The notes beneath the pieces were generated by a model that saw only the letters and a list, made by a program, of their open reading frames with translations, made no database searches and was not told the origin of the DNA. The position numbers and the translations under genes are program-made. Positions 9,127 through 18,011 of a stretch of 64,000 bases of DNA are shown here, piece by piece. Origin of the DNA: Sneathiella chinensis (lineage in GTDB: Bacteria > Pseudomonadota > Alphaproteobacteria > Sneathiellales > Sneathiellaceae); contig NZ_VNWN01000006.1 of assembly GCF_012720115.1 (NCBI RefSeq), positions 62,001 through 126,000 of the forward strand, read 5' to 3'. Position 1 is the first letter of the stretch; each line of letters starts with the position of its first letter.

Positions 9127-9642
9127 ATGACAGAAAAGAATATCCCGCACATCGTCTCATCCGAGCATCTGGCCTCCGAAAACGGATGGCAGATGAGTGA
9201 ACTGGAATACGGCATGATCATGGCCTATAACGCGTTCAACCGTTGGATGGTGCGCTGCATGACCGCCGTTGGATACAGCGATTTCAACGGCTTGGACATT
9301 CTTGTTCTGCACAATGTCAACCACCGTCAGCGCGAGAAACGGCTGGTGGATGTGGCTTTCATGCTGAATGTGGAAGATTCCCACACCATCAACTATTCCC
9401 TCAAGAAGCTGATGAAATCCGATCTGATCCAGAGCGAGAAACGGGGCAAGGAAATGTTCTATTCCACCACCCCGAAAGGCGCCGAGGTCTGTGCGGAATA
9501 TCGCAAGGTCCGGGATGTGTGCCTGCTGGAATCCGCAGCGGCAACAGATCGGGACTTCAACGAGATCAGCAAGACCGCGACAGTGCTGCGAAGCGTGTCC
9601 GGTCTGTACGATCAGGCCGCCCGCGCCGCGGCCTCTATCTAG
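9127..9642 (+). CDS. MarR-type winged-helix transcriptional regulator
   Basis: A 171-residue protein with an N-terminal helical segment and a central winged helix: DFNGLDILVLHNVNHRQR, then AFMLNVEDSHTINYSLKKLM as recognition region and SEKRGKEMFYSTTPKG as the wing. It resembles the group of predicted MarR-like regulators in COG5631 rather than classical MarR (recalled, not searched). GAGGAG precedes ATG 9127. It ends the TRAP operon and is the obvious candidate to control it and the oxoprolinase through the 6096-6110 repeat; the effector is unknown. Confidence 0.82.
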   Translation: MTEKNIPHIVSSEHLASENGWQMSELEYGMIMAYNAFNRWMVRCMTAVGYSDFNGLDILVLHNVNHRQREKRLVDVAFMLNVEDSHTINYSLKKLMKSDLIQSEKRGKEMFYSTTPKGAEVCAEYRKVRDVCLLESAAATDRDFNEISKTATVLRSVSGLYDQAARAAASI

Positions 9643-9648
9643 GCGATC

Positions 9649-9688
9649 CGGGGCGGCCAACCAAGAAAGAGATTGGTTGGCCGCCCCG
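9649..9688 (+). terminator. Strong GC-rich hairpin after the TRAP/MarR operon
   Basis: A 15-bp perfect stem (9649-9663 with 9674-9688) around an A/G-rich loop, two bases after the MarR stop region. There is no T-run after it, so termination is likely but would not be a textbook intrinsic terminator. It separates the operon from ydbH. Confidence 0.6.
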
Positions 9689-9730
9689 ATCCCGTTACTC
9701 TTGGGGCCGCATCTGTTTGGGGCCCGGAAT

Positions 9731-12571
9731 ATGAAACTTTCGAAAACATTTGGACGCTGGCCGACAAGGCTGGTTCTTGCGGTTGCCATAGTGGCGATGG
9801 CGGGGGCGGGCCTGTATGGCTTTCGGGTGCCTTTGGCCGAGAGGGGCCTTGCCTATCACCTGAAAAGCCTCGGCTTCGATCAACCGTCTTTTCAGGTGAC
9901 CTCTATTGAGACGGACGGCGCGGTGATCGAGGATGTGATCCTTGGTCCCGATCTTTCCGCAGGACGACTGGCGGTGAAGTATCATCTGGCCGGTCTGCTG
10001 TCCGGGCAGGTGGATGGCGTGACGATAGACCGCCTGAACGCCGACCTGTCCGACCCGGAGGGCGGTGCCCTGTCCGTCCTGATGGGCTTTGCCGAAACGG
10101 ATGCTGCTTCTGATACGGGCAATGAAAGCCCCCTGACCATTCCCCCCATTTCTGTGACCGATGCCCGTATCAAGGCCGCCTTGGGACCAACCGGGCTTGA
10201 CGCGGTCCTGAACGGTACCCTTGATGCAGCAGGGGCTCTTGCAGCCCGGGTTCAGGTGAACGCCACCCACGAGGAAGGCGGGCAGGGCATCGCCCTTGAC
10301 GGGTTGGACCTGTCTGTTGCCGGCAGCCTGCCCGAAACCCGCCTTGATATCCGCATTGAGGATGGCAAACTGGTGCATCGCGCAGACCTTCCCGCATGGC
10401 CGCCGGTTCCCTTGACGGGCACGGTCAGCCTGAACCCGGAGCGGGCGGATTTCAGCCTTGCGGCGGCCCTTCAGGAAGGCTCCCATGCCTTGAAGCTGCA
10501 GGGCTTTCATGATCTGGTCGGCGGGGCGGGACAGGGAAACCTGACCGTTACTGATTTTGTGTTTCAGAAAACGGGCCTTCGCCCCGGTGATCTGTCCCCG
10601 TATCTTGCGGACCTGCCGCCGCTGGATGCGGCCTTGTCCGCCCGCGCCCACGCCGGGTGGAGCGGGGAGGGCCTAACCCTCACCAGTGATCTGGAGGTCA
10701 CAGGCCTGTCTGTGGAGGGGGAGGGATATACCGCCGCGTCCGAGCGGATCGCGCTTTCGGCAACAGGACAGTATGACTTTGCCAGCGGGGACCACCATCT
10801 GGCGGTGCGCGGGCAGGATCTGGCCGGATTGCTGATCATGAACGAGGACAGGATCACCGTCAAAAACGGTGAACTGGCCGTCCGTATCCGGGAATTTGGG
10901 CAGCAGATTACGGTTGAGACCTTGTCCGTATCTGTGTCCGATCCCATCGCAAAACCCCTGTTTCCGCCGCTGCTCCTGACCGCCACCGCCGCCCTGACAG
11001 AAGACGGCGCAAAGGCGGAAGGCCGTGTGACAGGCCGGGATGATGAGGTGACGCTGGCCTATGACCTGCAGTCGGAGCGGGCTTTCTCTCGCGTGGACAT
11101 CACCGGGAAACTGGACCCCCTGACTGTGGGCCGGGGCGGGATTACGCCTGAAAAACTGTCCCGGTTGTTATCGGCCCTTCCCGCCGGAACTGGCGGCACG
11201 GTGGCCGGTGATGTGGCCCTAGTCTGGAACCGGGCGGCCGGTAACCTCACCGGCACGGTCAATTGGTCCGGGCGGGACATGGTGGTCAAACAGCAGGATA
11301 TCCGCATCTCCGGCCTGTCCCTGTCCGGGAATGTGGACATATCCGAAAGCGGTTACAGCGGCCGGGTCCGGGATGTCACAGGCCGGGTCGATGCGGGGCC
11401 GCGGCAGGCCAGTTTCAAGGGCGGGCAGGCCCAATACCAACTGGATACGGATTTCAAAAACGGCACGGTTGATCTGGTGGGGATGCAGGTAACGGCGGGC
11501 AAGGGCCTGTTTCTGAAGCCGCCGGTCACGCTTGCCGGAAACGCGCAGCTTCGGTCCGGGACGCTGGCTGTGAACGGCGGATTGACCACGCTGTTGCTGG
11601 GTGAAATGGTCCGCTTTGACGGCAAGGCCGATCTGGACCGGGGGCAGGGACGCATCAGGCTGACCGTTGCTGATATCCCGTTTGAGAAAGGCGGGGTGCA
11701 ACCGGCGGATCTGGTGCACGGCCTTGGCACAGAGGTGGAGGCCAGTGGGTTTCTTGGCGGTGCGGCGGAACTGGTTTGGTCCGGCGATACGGTGACCACA
11801 TCGGGCAGCCTTAATCTTGACACGGTTTCCCTGAAAATGGAGGGGATGGAAGCAACCGGCATCACCGGGCGGATCAGGCTGGACAGCCTGATGCCGCTGA
11901 CCGTCAGCACCCCGCAGGAAATTTCTGCGGATCGTCTGGTGGCGGCCGCCGTTTTTGACCGGCCCTTGCTGCGTTTTCGTGTGGCAACACCACAGGACGC
12001 ACCGGTTCTGTTCGTGGATTACCTGAGAACCGGGCTTGTCGGCGGCATGGCTGAAATCCGGGATGCGAAACTGGATACGGCAGCGGCGGTCAACCGGGTC
12101 ACGGTGGAACTGAGTGCGCTGGACCTGGAACAGGTCATGGCCATGGGAAATATTCCCGATGTGACCGCCACCGGACGGCTGAGCGGTAGCCTGCCGCTGG
12201 AATTTGACGGGGACAAGCTGACCATTTCGCTGGGGGAACTGACCGCACTGGAGCCGGGCCATCTGCAGGTCCATTCAGCAGAAGCCCGGCAGGCCCTTGC
12301 TGGCGGCGGGGACCAGACAAAGCTGCTGTTCGATATTCTGGAGAATTTCAATTATACCGAATTGTCGATCGCCATTCAAAAGCCCCCCACCGGCGAGGAC
12401 AAGGTCAGCCTGCATATCAAGGGGGGCAACCCGGATGTGGAAAACAACCGGCCGGTTGTCCTGAATATCAATGTGGAAACGGATCTGGACAAGATCCTTG
12501 GGACGGTGCTCGATGGCTATCGGTTGTCGGAACAGGCCCTGCGTGCTACCGTCGGTAAGAAGCGTCAATGA
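9731..12571 (+). CDS. ydbH: YdbH family AsmA-like intermembrane transport protein
   Basis: A 946-residue protein with one N-terminal membrane anchor (about residues 13-31, RLVLAVAIVAMAGAGLYGF) followed by a long periplasmic beta-rich repeat region, with a C-terminal YdbH/dicarboxylate-transport-like domain near residues 800-930. In Escherichia coli YdbH, an AsmA-like protein, bridges the inner and outer membrane with the lipoprotein YnbE and supports lipid homeostasis. The immediate downstream genes are ynbE and ydbL, which strongly supports the assignment. ATG 9731 is chosen because it gives a proper anchor; an in-frame upstream start at 9491 would overlap the MarR gene with meaningless sequence. 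Confidence 0.87.
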   Translation: MKLSKTFGRWPTRLVLAVAIVAMAGAGLYGFRVPLAERGLAYHLKSLGFDQPSFQVTSIETDGAVIEDVILGPDLSAGRLAVKYHLAGLLSGQVDGVTIDRLNADLSDPEGGALSVLMGFAETDAASDTGNESPLTIPPISVTDARIKAALGPTGLDAVLNGTLDAAGALAARVQVNATHEEGGQGIALDGLDLSVAGSLPETRLDIRIEDGKLVHRADLPAWPPVPLTGTVSLNPERADFSLAAALQEGSHALKLQGFHDLVGGAGQGNLTVTDFVFQKTGLRPGDLSPYLADLPPLDAALSARAHAGWSGEGLTLTSDLEVTGLSVEGEGYTAASERIALSATGQYDFASGDHHLAVRGQDLAGLLIMNEDRITVKNGELAVRIREFGQQITVETLSVSVSDPIAKPLFPPLLLTATAALTEDGAKAEGRVTGRDDEVTLAYDLQSERAFSRVDITGKLDPLTVGRGGITPEKLSRLLSALPAGTGGTVAGDVALVWNRAAGNLTGTVNWSGRDMVVKQQDIRISGLSLSGNVDISESGYSGRVRDVTGRVDAGPRQASFKGGQAQYQLDTDFKNGTVDLVGMQVTAGKGLFLKPPVTLAGNAQLRSGTLAVNGGLTTLLLGEMVRFDGKADLDRGQGRIRLTVADIPFEKGGVQPADLVHGLGTEVEASGFLGGAAELVWSGDTVTTSGSLNLDTVSLKMEGMEATGITGRIRLDSLMPLTVSTPQEISADRLVAAAVFDRPLLRFRVATPQDAPVLFVDYLRTGLVGGMAEIRDAKLDTAAAVNRVTVELSALDLEQVMAMGNIPDVTATGRLSGSLPLEFDGDKLTISLGELTALEPGHLQVHSAEARQALAGGGDQTKLLFDILENFNYTELSIAIQKPPTGEDKVSLHIKGGNPDVENNRPVVLNINVETDLDKILGTVLDGYRLSEQALRATVGKKRQ

Positions 12572-12789
12572 TCAAGAGGAAATGCGTGAACGGAAACTCT
12601 TACGGAATATTGCCTGTTACCCTGCTTGCAGGATTGGTATTGCTACAGGCCTGTTCGCCGACGGTGAAAGTCGAGGCACCGTCCGAACCTATTACTATCA
12701 ATCTGAATATCAAACTTGATGCGGAAGTCCGCCTCAAGATCGAAGAAACCGCCAAAGAAGATATCGAGACCAACCCGGAGATTTTCTGA
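12568..12789 (+). CDS. ynbE: YnbE family outer-membrane lipoprotein
   Basis: A 73-residue lipoprotein. The signal ends in the lipobox LLQAC with Cys at about residue 29, followed by Ser rather than Asp, consistent with outer-membrane sorting. The mature part (VEAPSEPITINLNIKLDAEVRLKIE, seen as a short beta-rich region) matches YnbE, which pairs with YdbH to complete an intermembrane bridge. It overlaps the end of ydbH by 4 bases (ATGA), so the two are translationally coupled. Confidence 0.88.
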   Translation: MIKRKCVNGNSYGILPVTLLAGLVLLQACSPTVKVEAPSEPITINLNIKLDAEVRLKIEETAKEDIETNPEIF

Positions 12790-12791
12790 TC

Positions 12792-13154
12792 ATGAAACAC
12801 GCGACGAAAAAATACGGTATGTCCCGTCGGGGACTGTTGTTGGGGGCCGCCCTGATGGCCGCATCTTTGGGTCTGATGGGGCCGGCACCGGCATGGGCCA
12901 GTCAGCTTGACGATCTGCGGAAATCCGGCGCTGTCGGCGAGGCCTATGACGGCTATACCCGGGCGCGGGACGGATCGGCCAAGGGGTTTGTTGATACGGT
13001 CAACAAACAGCGCCGTGGCATCTATGTCAAACGGGCCAAGTCCGAAGGTGTCTCCCCGGATCAGGTGGGGCGTGTCTATGCCCTTGAGATTTTCAAGAAA
13101 GCGCCAAAGGGAACATGGTTCCTTGGTGAAAATGGAAAATGGACGCAGAAATAA
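12792..13154 (+). CDS. ydbL: YdbL family periplasmic protein (DUF1318)
   Basis: A 120-residue exported protein. It starts with a twin-Arg-like signal (MSRRGLLLGAALMAASLG) and a PAWAS cleavage region. The mature part contains GAVGEAYDGYTRARDGSA and VNKQRRGIYVKRAKSEGVSPDQVG, the DUF1318 pattern, and ends GTWFLGENGKWTQK. In E. coli YdbL is thought to help YnbE function or assemble with YdbH. It starts 2 bases after ynbE stops, completing the three-gene unit. Whether export is Tat or Sec cannot be decided; in E. coli YdbL no Tat use is established to my knowledge. Confidence 0.85.
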   Translation: MKHATKKYGMSRRGLLLGAALMAASLGLMGPAPAWASQLDDLRKSGAVGEAYDGYTRARDGSAKGFVDTVNKQRRGIYVKRAKSEGVSPDQVGRVYALEIFKKAPKGTWFLGENGKWTQK

Positions 13155-13173
13155 CCTGCGGTTCCTGAATTCA

Positions 13174-13214
13174 TAAAAAAAGGGGCAGGTGCCATATGGC
13201 ATCTGCCCCTTTTC
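13174..13214. terminator. Bidirectional intrinsic terminator
   Basis: AAAAAAAGGGGCAGGTGCC pairs with GGCATCTGCCCCTTTT around an ATAT loop, with one G-T wobble. It lies between the convergent ydbL and N-formylglutamate amidohydrolase genes and has T-runs in both directions. Confidence 0.92.
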
Positions 13215-13231
13215 TGTTTTTCAGGCGGGGA

Positions 13232-14104
13232 TCAGTTCGCGGCGGCAAATTCCGCCAGTTTCTCCACCAGAACTTTCAGGTCGGCCTTCACTTTGTCGAA
13301 ATTGGCTGATTTCTCAAGGGTGGCCTCATCCATATAGAGATCGCGGCGAATTTCGATCTGCAGGCTGTGACGGCCCGCATCCGGGTCGCTATAGGCCCGC
13401 ACCAGTTCCACACCGGCATAAGGCTCATTGACGGCAACCTGATATCCAAGCTCTTCCAGAACCTCTTTTGTCTTGGCAACGAATTTCGGATCGCAGGTGG
13501 TGCCGCGGCGGTCGCCAAGGCAGAATTCCGGACGCTGGACGCCGGGCCCTTCCTTGGAGGTCTCGTTGCTCATTTCCGGCATGGAATGGCAGTTCAGGTG
13601 CCATACACGGCCAAAACTGGCATGGGTGTCATCCAGTGCCGCTTTCAGGGTGTCGTGATAGGGCACCCAATAGCTGTCGATGCGGTTTTCTGCTTCGGCC
13701 ACAGACAGCTTGCGATCATAGATATCCTCGTTGATCTGGTTTTTCCGCCAGATCAGACCAATCCCGAGACCGGCTTTTTCACTTTCGCCAACAGGACGGG
13801 TCCAGTCCCCATCGATCAGGGCGGTGTCCATTTCGGTGATGCCCCGGTTCACGTCGATATAGCTGCGCGGGAAATGGGCCCCCATCAGGGTCGCGCCCAA
13901 ATCCGGTGCATCGGCATACAATTCGTGGATATAGGTATCTTCCGCCCGGCGCAGGATCATGAAATCCGAGGCGTGGTTGAAATCCTCGGGGTATTCCATG
14001 CCGCTGTGCGGGCTGTCCAGAACAAGGGGAACAGAGGTGGATGTCGGGGCGTTCAGGAACAGAACGCCCGGAATGTTTTTGCTACTCACGATACTAACCT
14101 TCAT
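13232..14104 (-). CDS. N-formylglutamate amidohydrolase family protein
   Basis: Up to 290 residues of the N-formylglutamate deformylase family, which hydrolyses N-formyl-L-glutamate to glutamate and formate (HutG-type in histidine degradation). Visible motifs are LVLDSPHSGMEYP, AHFPRSYIDVNRG, WHLNCHSMPEM and the later SLQIEIRRDLYMDE, which supply the His/Glu zinc-site residues typical of this M14-like group. ATG 14104 overlaps the end of the upstream ABC ATPase gene by 11 bases; GTG 14089, with AAGG about 10 bases before it, is a plausible alternative. It is the last gene of the ABC operon, so it probably acts on an imported N-acyl amino acid or peptide. No hut genes are nearby. Confidence 0.85.
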   Translation of the reverse strand: MKVSIVSSKNIPGVLFLNAPTSTSVPLVLDSPHSGMEYPEDFNHASDFMILRRAEDTYIHELYADAPDLGATLMGAHFPRSYIDVNRGITEMDTALIDGDWTRPVGESEKAGLGIGLIWRKNQINEDIYDRKLSVAEAENRIDSYWVPYHDTLKAALDDTHASFGRVWHLNCHSMPEMSNETSKEGPGVQRPEFCLGDRRGTTCDPKFVAKTKEVLEELGYQVAVNEPYAGVELVRAYSDPDAGRHSLQIEIRRDLYMDEATLEKSANFDKVKADLKVLVEKLAEFAAAN

Positions 14105-15104
14105 TCAAATGACACGCGGACATATGGCCGGGTGCAACCGATTTAAGTTGAGGGACCTCCTGGCGGCAACGATCTGTCGCAAAGGGGCAACGAGGATGGA
14201 AATGACATCCCTGCGGCGGATCAAGCGGAGAGGGGATCTCTCCCTCGATCGGGGTAAAGTCCGCATGACGGGCATCCAGCCGCGGGATTTCCCGAAGCAG
14301 GGCCTGTGTATAGGGATGGTTTGGCTTGGCAAACAATTCCTCGGTGGGGGCGGACTCAACAACCCGCCCCAGATACATGATCACGATCCGGTCCGAGATA
14401 TGCTCGACCACACCCAGATCATGGGAAATGAACAGATAGGTCAGGTCCAGATCTTCCCGCAGCTTGATGAACAGGTTCAGAATCTGGGCCTGAATGGACA
14501 CGTCAAGGGCGGCCACGGCCTCGTCACAGACGATGAAGTCCGGCTGCACCGCAAGGGCGCGGGCAATCCCAAGACGCTGGCGCTGCCCGCCGGAGAACTG
14601 GTGCGGATAGCGACGCTTGTAGGACGGGTCCAACCCGCAGCGCAGCATCACGTCATCCAGATAGTCATCCTGTTCCGCCGCAGTCGTCAGCTTGTGCACC
14701 AGCGGTGCCTCGCCGATGATGTCCCGGACCCGAAGGCGGGGGTTAAGGGACGCGAACGGGTCCTGAAAAATCATCTGGACCTTCAGCGCCACTTCCCGCG
14801 CATCCTCCCCGGTCAGGGAGGCGATATTCTGCCCCTTGTACAGGATCTCGCCGGAGGTGGGAGGCATGATGCCCGCCACCATGCGGCCCAGCGTGGACTT
14901 GCCGCAACCGGACTCGCCCACCAGACTGACAACTTCACCCTTGTTGACGTGAAGCGAGACCCCATCCACCGCATGGACCACTTCCTCGCGGATATTGGAG
15001 CCCAGCTTCTGGGCGATTTTTCCGGCAAAATCCAGCGGCTTGACGAACTTCTTCGACAGCGACCGGATTTCCAGTACAGGAGAGTTCTGTTCCTGATTAG
15101 ACAT
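14094..15104 (-). CDS. Dipeptide/oligopeptide ABC transporter ATP-binding protein (DppF-type)
   Basis: A 336-residue ATPase: Walker A GESGCGKST near residue 64, Q-loop KVQMIFQDPFASLNPR, signature FSGGQRQRLGIARAL, Walker B IVCDEAVAALD and H-loop FISHDLGVVEHI. The C-terminal oligopeptide/dipeptide extension with HPYTQALLREIP and a Cys-containing PRCPFATDRCRQE segment marks the Opp/Dpp group. The usual DEP of Walker B is DEA here, with the catalytic Glu kept. It overlaps the upstream ATPase gene by 8 bases. Confidence 0.93.
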   Translation of the reverse strand: MSNQEQNSPVLEIRSLSKKFVKPLDFAGKIAQKLGSNIREEVVHAVDGVSLHVNKGEVVSLVGESGCGKSTLGRMVAGIMPPTSGEILYKGQNIASLTGEDAREVALKVQMIFQDPFASLNPRLRVRDIIGEAPLVHKLTTAAEQDDYLDDVMLRCGLDPSYKRRYPHQFSGGQRQRLGIARALAVQPDFIVCDEAVAALDVSIQAQILNLFIKLREDLDLTYLFISHDLGVVEHISDRIVIMYLGRVVESAPTEELFAKPNHPYTQALLREIPRLDARHADFTPIEGEIPSPLDPPQGCHFHPRCPFATDRCRQEVPQLKSVAPGHMSACHLNEG

Positions 15105-16083
15105 GGGAGAGAGCCTCCTCTACACGATGGCAGCGAACAAGGCGGCCATCCTCACATTTGCTGATGGACGGGGCCTGCTGGCAGGCGTCCGAGGCATACT
15201 GGCACCGTTCCCGGAACGAGCAGCCCTTTGGCAGATTGAACAGGGACGGGGTCATGCCCGGAATCTGGGTCAGGGGCTGGCCCCGCTTGTTGCGGCTTGG
15301 CACCGACCCGATCAACCCTTCGGTATAGGGGTGCTTCGGATTGTCCAGAACATCGTCCACCTTGCCGGATTCAACGACCTTGCCCGCATACATGACGCAG
15401 ACCGTATCGGCGAGGCCCGCCACAACGGTCAAATCATGGGTGATCCAGACCAGCGATGTGCCCGTTTCCCGGCACAGTTTCTGGGTTTCATACAAGATCT
15501 GGGCCTGAATGGTCACGTCAAGGGCCGTGGTCGGCTCGTCGGCGATGATCAGGTCAGGCTTGTTCAGAAGCGCAATGGCGAAGGCCACACGCTGCCGCAT
15601 GCCACCGGAAAACTGGTGCGGATAGGATTTCAGGCGCTCCTCGGGCGAGGGAATGCCAACCTGTCCCAGTGCGTCACGGGCCCGCTGCAAGGCTTCCGCC
15701 TTGGACACGTTTTCGTGGGCGCGGATGGCTTCGACCATCTGGGTATCAATCCGCAAGACCGGGTTCAGGGTCATCATGGGGTCCTGAAACACCATGGAAA
15801 TCCGCGAGCCCCGCAGTTGCTTATACTGCTTTTCCGTATACTGGGTCAGGTCCTCGCCCTTGAACAGGATCTTGCCGCCGGTAACCCGGCCGGGTTGATC
15901 CACCAGTCCAAGGATCGAGAAACCGGTCACGGACTTGCCGGACCCGGATTCCCCGACAAGGCCCAGAACCTCGCCGCGATTGACGGTAAAGCTGACATCA
16001 TTGACCGCCGTAACGGCACCGGCTTTTGTGAAAAACTGCGTTTGCAGGTTTTCCACCTGAAGTGTGGGTACTGTCTGGGTCAT
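15097..16083 (-). CDS. Dipeptide/oligopeptide ABC transporter ATP-binding protein (DppD-type)
   Basis: A 328-residue partner ATPase: Walker [12 protein letters not shown] near residue 40, Q-loop [15 protein letters not shown], signature [16 protein letters not shown], Walker [13 protein letters not shown] and H-loop [12 protein letters not shown]. The C-terminal Opp/Dpp extension contains [18 protein letters not shown] and a Cys-rich [13 protein letters not shown] motif, which in some relatives binds a 4Fe-4S cluster. It overlaps the permease gene by 4 bases. Confidence 0.93.
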   Translation of the reverse strand: MTQTVPTLQVENLQTQFFTKAGAVTAVNDVSFTVNRGEVLGLVGESGSGKSVTGFSILGLVDQPGRVTGGKILFKGEDLTQYTEKQYKQLRGSRISMVFQDPMMTLNPVLRIDTQMVEAIRAHENVSKAEALQRARDALGQVGIPSPEERLKSYPHQFSGGMRQRVAFAIALLNKPDLIIADEPTTALDVTIQAQILYETQKLCRETGTSLVWITHDLTVVAGLADTVCVMYAGKVVESGKVDDVLDNPKHPYTEGLIGSVPSRNKRGQPLTQIPGMTPSLFNLPKGCSFRERCQYASDACQQAPSISKCEDGRLVRCHRVEEALSHV

Positions 16084-16973
16084 TTTTTCAGCCTCGGGTT
16101 CAGGACATCACGCAGTTGGTCACCAACAAGGTTGATGCTGACAATGGTAATCAGCAGGGCAAGGCCCGGATAGAAGCTGACCCAGTAATCACCGCTCAGC
16201 ATGTAATCGAAGCCGTTCTTGATCAGCAGGCCAAGGGATGGTTCCGTGATCGGCACACCGATCCCGAGGAAGGACAGGGTCGCTTCCAGGGAAATGGCGT
16301 GTGCCACCTGTACGGTACCGACCACGATCAGCGGCGGCGTACAGTTGGGCATCAGGTGCTTGAACACGATCCGGCGGTGGCTGATGGCAAGACAGGTTGC
16401 CGCCTCCACATATTCCTTGCGGCGTTCCACAAGGGCGGTGCCGCGAATGGTCCGGGCGTAATAGGCCCATTGCACCGCCACCAGCGAAATGATCACCTTG
16501 TCCACCCCTTGTCCCAGTGCGGACACAAGGATCAGGGCGATCAGGATGGCCGGAAAGCTGAGCTGCAAGTCGGCGATCCGCATGATCAGGGTATCGACAC
16601 GGCCCCCGAAATAGGCGGCAAACAGGCCCAGAGCACCGCCTAGAACAAGGGCGATCAGGGTTGAAGCGGCGCCCACGGCAAGGCTGGTGCGCAGGCCATA
16701 GAAAATACCGGACAGAAGGTCGCGGCCCTGATCGTCGGTGCCCAGCCAATAGGTGATCTGTGATCCCACGCTACCCGGTTCCAGACGCCCGTCCAGAAAG
16801 TCGATCTGGTTCAGGTCATAAGGGTTCTGGGGGGTGATCCACGGGGCGAAGATGGCGGCTGCGATCAGGGCCACGAATACGATCAGGCCCAGAACAGCCA
16901 GTTTCTTTTCAGCAAAATCCGACGCGAAGGTGCGCCACGGATTGATGCCGTCATCCTGTACAGCGGCGGCCAT
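16080..16973 (-). CDS. Peptide-type ABC transporter permease (DppC-type)
   Basis: A 297-residue inner-membrane permease. A cytoplasmic N-terminus and LAVLGLIVFVALIAAAIFAPW form the typical OppC_N region. GTDDQGRDLLSGIFYGLRTSLAVG opens the BPD_transp_1 domain, and the coupling loop IVFKHLMPNCTPPLIV (EAA-like) is present. ATG 16973 is preceded by GGAGGAG and touches the stop of the DppB-type gene, so the two are coupled. Confidence 0.92.
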   Translation of the reverse strand: MAAAVQDDGINPWRTFASDFAEKKLAVLGLIVFVALIAAAIFAPWITPQNPYDLNQIDFLDGRLEPGSVGSQITYWLGTDDQGRDLLSGIFYGLRTSLAVGAASTLIALVLGGALGLFAAYFGGRVDTLIMRIADLQLSFPAILIALILVSALGQGVDKVIISLVAVQWAYYARTIRGTALVERRKEYVEAATCLAISHRRIVFKHLMPNCTPPLIVVGTVQVAHAISLEATLSFLGIGVPITEPSLGLLIKNGFDYMLSGDYWVSFYPGLALLITIVSINLVGDQLRDVLNPRLKK

Positions 16974-17947
16974 CAGTTTGCTCCTCCAAGACGAACGCGT
17001 GGATCCAGAATGGAATACAGGATGTCCACGACAAAATTGATAACGATAAACATGGTCACGGTCAGCAGCAGATAGGCAACCACAACCGGACGGTCCAGAT
17101 GGCTGATGCTGTCAATCAGCAGCTTGCCAATTCCCGGCCATGCAAAAACGGTTTCCGTCACAACGGCAAAGGCGATCACGCTGCCAAGTTCCAGACCCAA
17201 AACGGTTACCACCGGGATCATGATGTTTTTCAGCACATGCACACCGATGATCCGGGCGTCGGAAACCCCTTTGGCGCGGGCGAACTTGATATAGTCCTGC
17301 AGCAGAACCTCGCGGGTGCCGGACCGGGCCAGACGGATGACCAGTGACATCTTGAACAGGGCCAGGTTGAAGGCGGGCAGGAACAGGTGACTGAGGCCAT
17401 CAAGGGTCAGGAAACTGACGGGTATACCGAACAGGTCCACCGTCTCCCCGCGTCCCGAGGCTGGAAGCCAGCCCATATTCACGGAAAACAGCATGATCAG
17501 CATCAGGCCAACCCAGAAGGTGGGCAGGCTGAACCCCAGAATGGAGCCGGTCATGATAACCCGGCCAACAACGCTGTCCGGTTTCAGACCAGCCAGCATG
17601 CCAAGGGGGACGCCGAAAACAACAGCCAGACCCACGGCCAGAAAGGCCAGTTCAAGGGTGGCGGGCAGGCGCTGGAAAATAATGTCAAGCGCCGGCAGAT
17701 TATGAACAAATGAATTCCCAAGATCGCCTTGCAGGGCATTGGCAAGGAACAGGCCGTATTGCGTCCAGATGGGTTTATCCAGACCCAGACGGCGAATGGT
17801 TTCTTCCTGTTCCGCAATATCCGCTTCCGGGTTGATCAGGATGTCGACCGGATTACCGATCGCATACACACCGGCAAAGACGATGATGGACATTACAAAT
17901 AAGACAACGACACTTTGCGACAAGCGCCGAATGGTGAAAGCAAGCAC
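16973..17947 (-). CDS. Peptide-type ABC transporter permease (DppB-type)
   Basis: A 324-residue permease with the DppB/OppB layout: an N-terminal helix, a periplasmic stretch (INPEADIAEQEETIRRLGLD), then five membrane segments with the EAA-like loop VHVLKNIMIPVVTVLGLELG. The first codon is GTG at 17947 with AGGAGA five bases upstream. It follows the binding-protein gene after an intrinsic terminator, so expression of the membrane part depends on readthrough or a second promoter. Confidence 0.92.
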   Translation of the reverse strand: MLAFTIRRLSQSVVVLFVMSIIVFAGVYAIGNPVDILINPEADIAEQEETIRRLGLDKPIWTQYGLFLANALQGDLGNSFVHNLPALDIIFQRLPATLELAFLAVGLAVVFGVPLGMLAGLKPDSVVGRVIMTGSILGFSLPTFWVGLMLIMLFSVNMGWLPASGRGETVDLFGIPVSFLTLDGLSHLFLPAFNLALFKMSLVIRLARSGTREVLLQDYIKFARAKGVSDARIIGVHVLKNIMIPVVTVLGLELGSVIAFAVVTETVFAWPGIGKLLIDSISHLDRPVVVAYLLLTVTMFIVINFVVDILYSILDPRVRLGGAN

Positions 17948-17961
17948 TGAACTCTCCTGTC

Positions 17962-17995
17962 AAAAAAGACCGGGCACTGAATATGTGCCCGGTCT
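17962..17995 (-). terminator. Intrinsic terminator between binding protein and permease genes
   Basis: On the minus strand a 10-bp perfect stem (GACCGGGCAC / GTGCCCGGTC, 17968-17977 and 17985-17994) with a 7-base loop is followed by TTTTTT (17967-17962). It sits inside the ABC operon right after the binding-protein gene, the usual way to make more binding protein than membrane components. Confidence 0.92.
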
Positions 17996-18011
17996 CTTTG
18001 TTCCGATGGAC

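Noticed and set aside
9491-9730. N-terminal extension of the YdbH frame
   Set aside because: It overlaps the MarR-like gene and the intergenic hairpin and lacks a ribosome site; ATG 9731 gives a proper membrane anchor.
13959-16173. Long plus-strand frames opposite the ABC ATPase genes
   Set aside because: Antisense shadows; Walker and signature motifs are on the minus strand.
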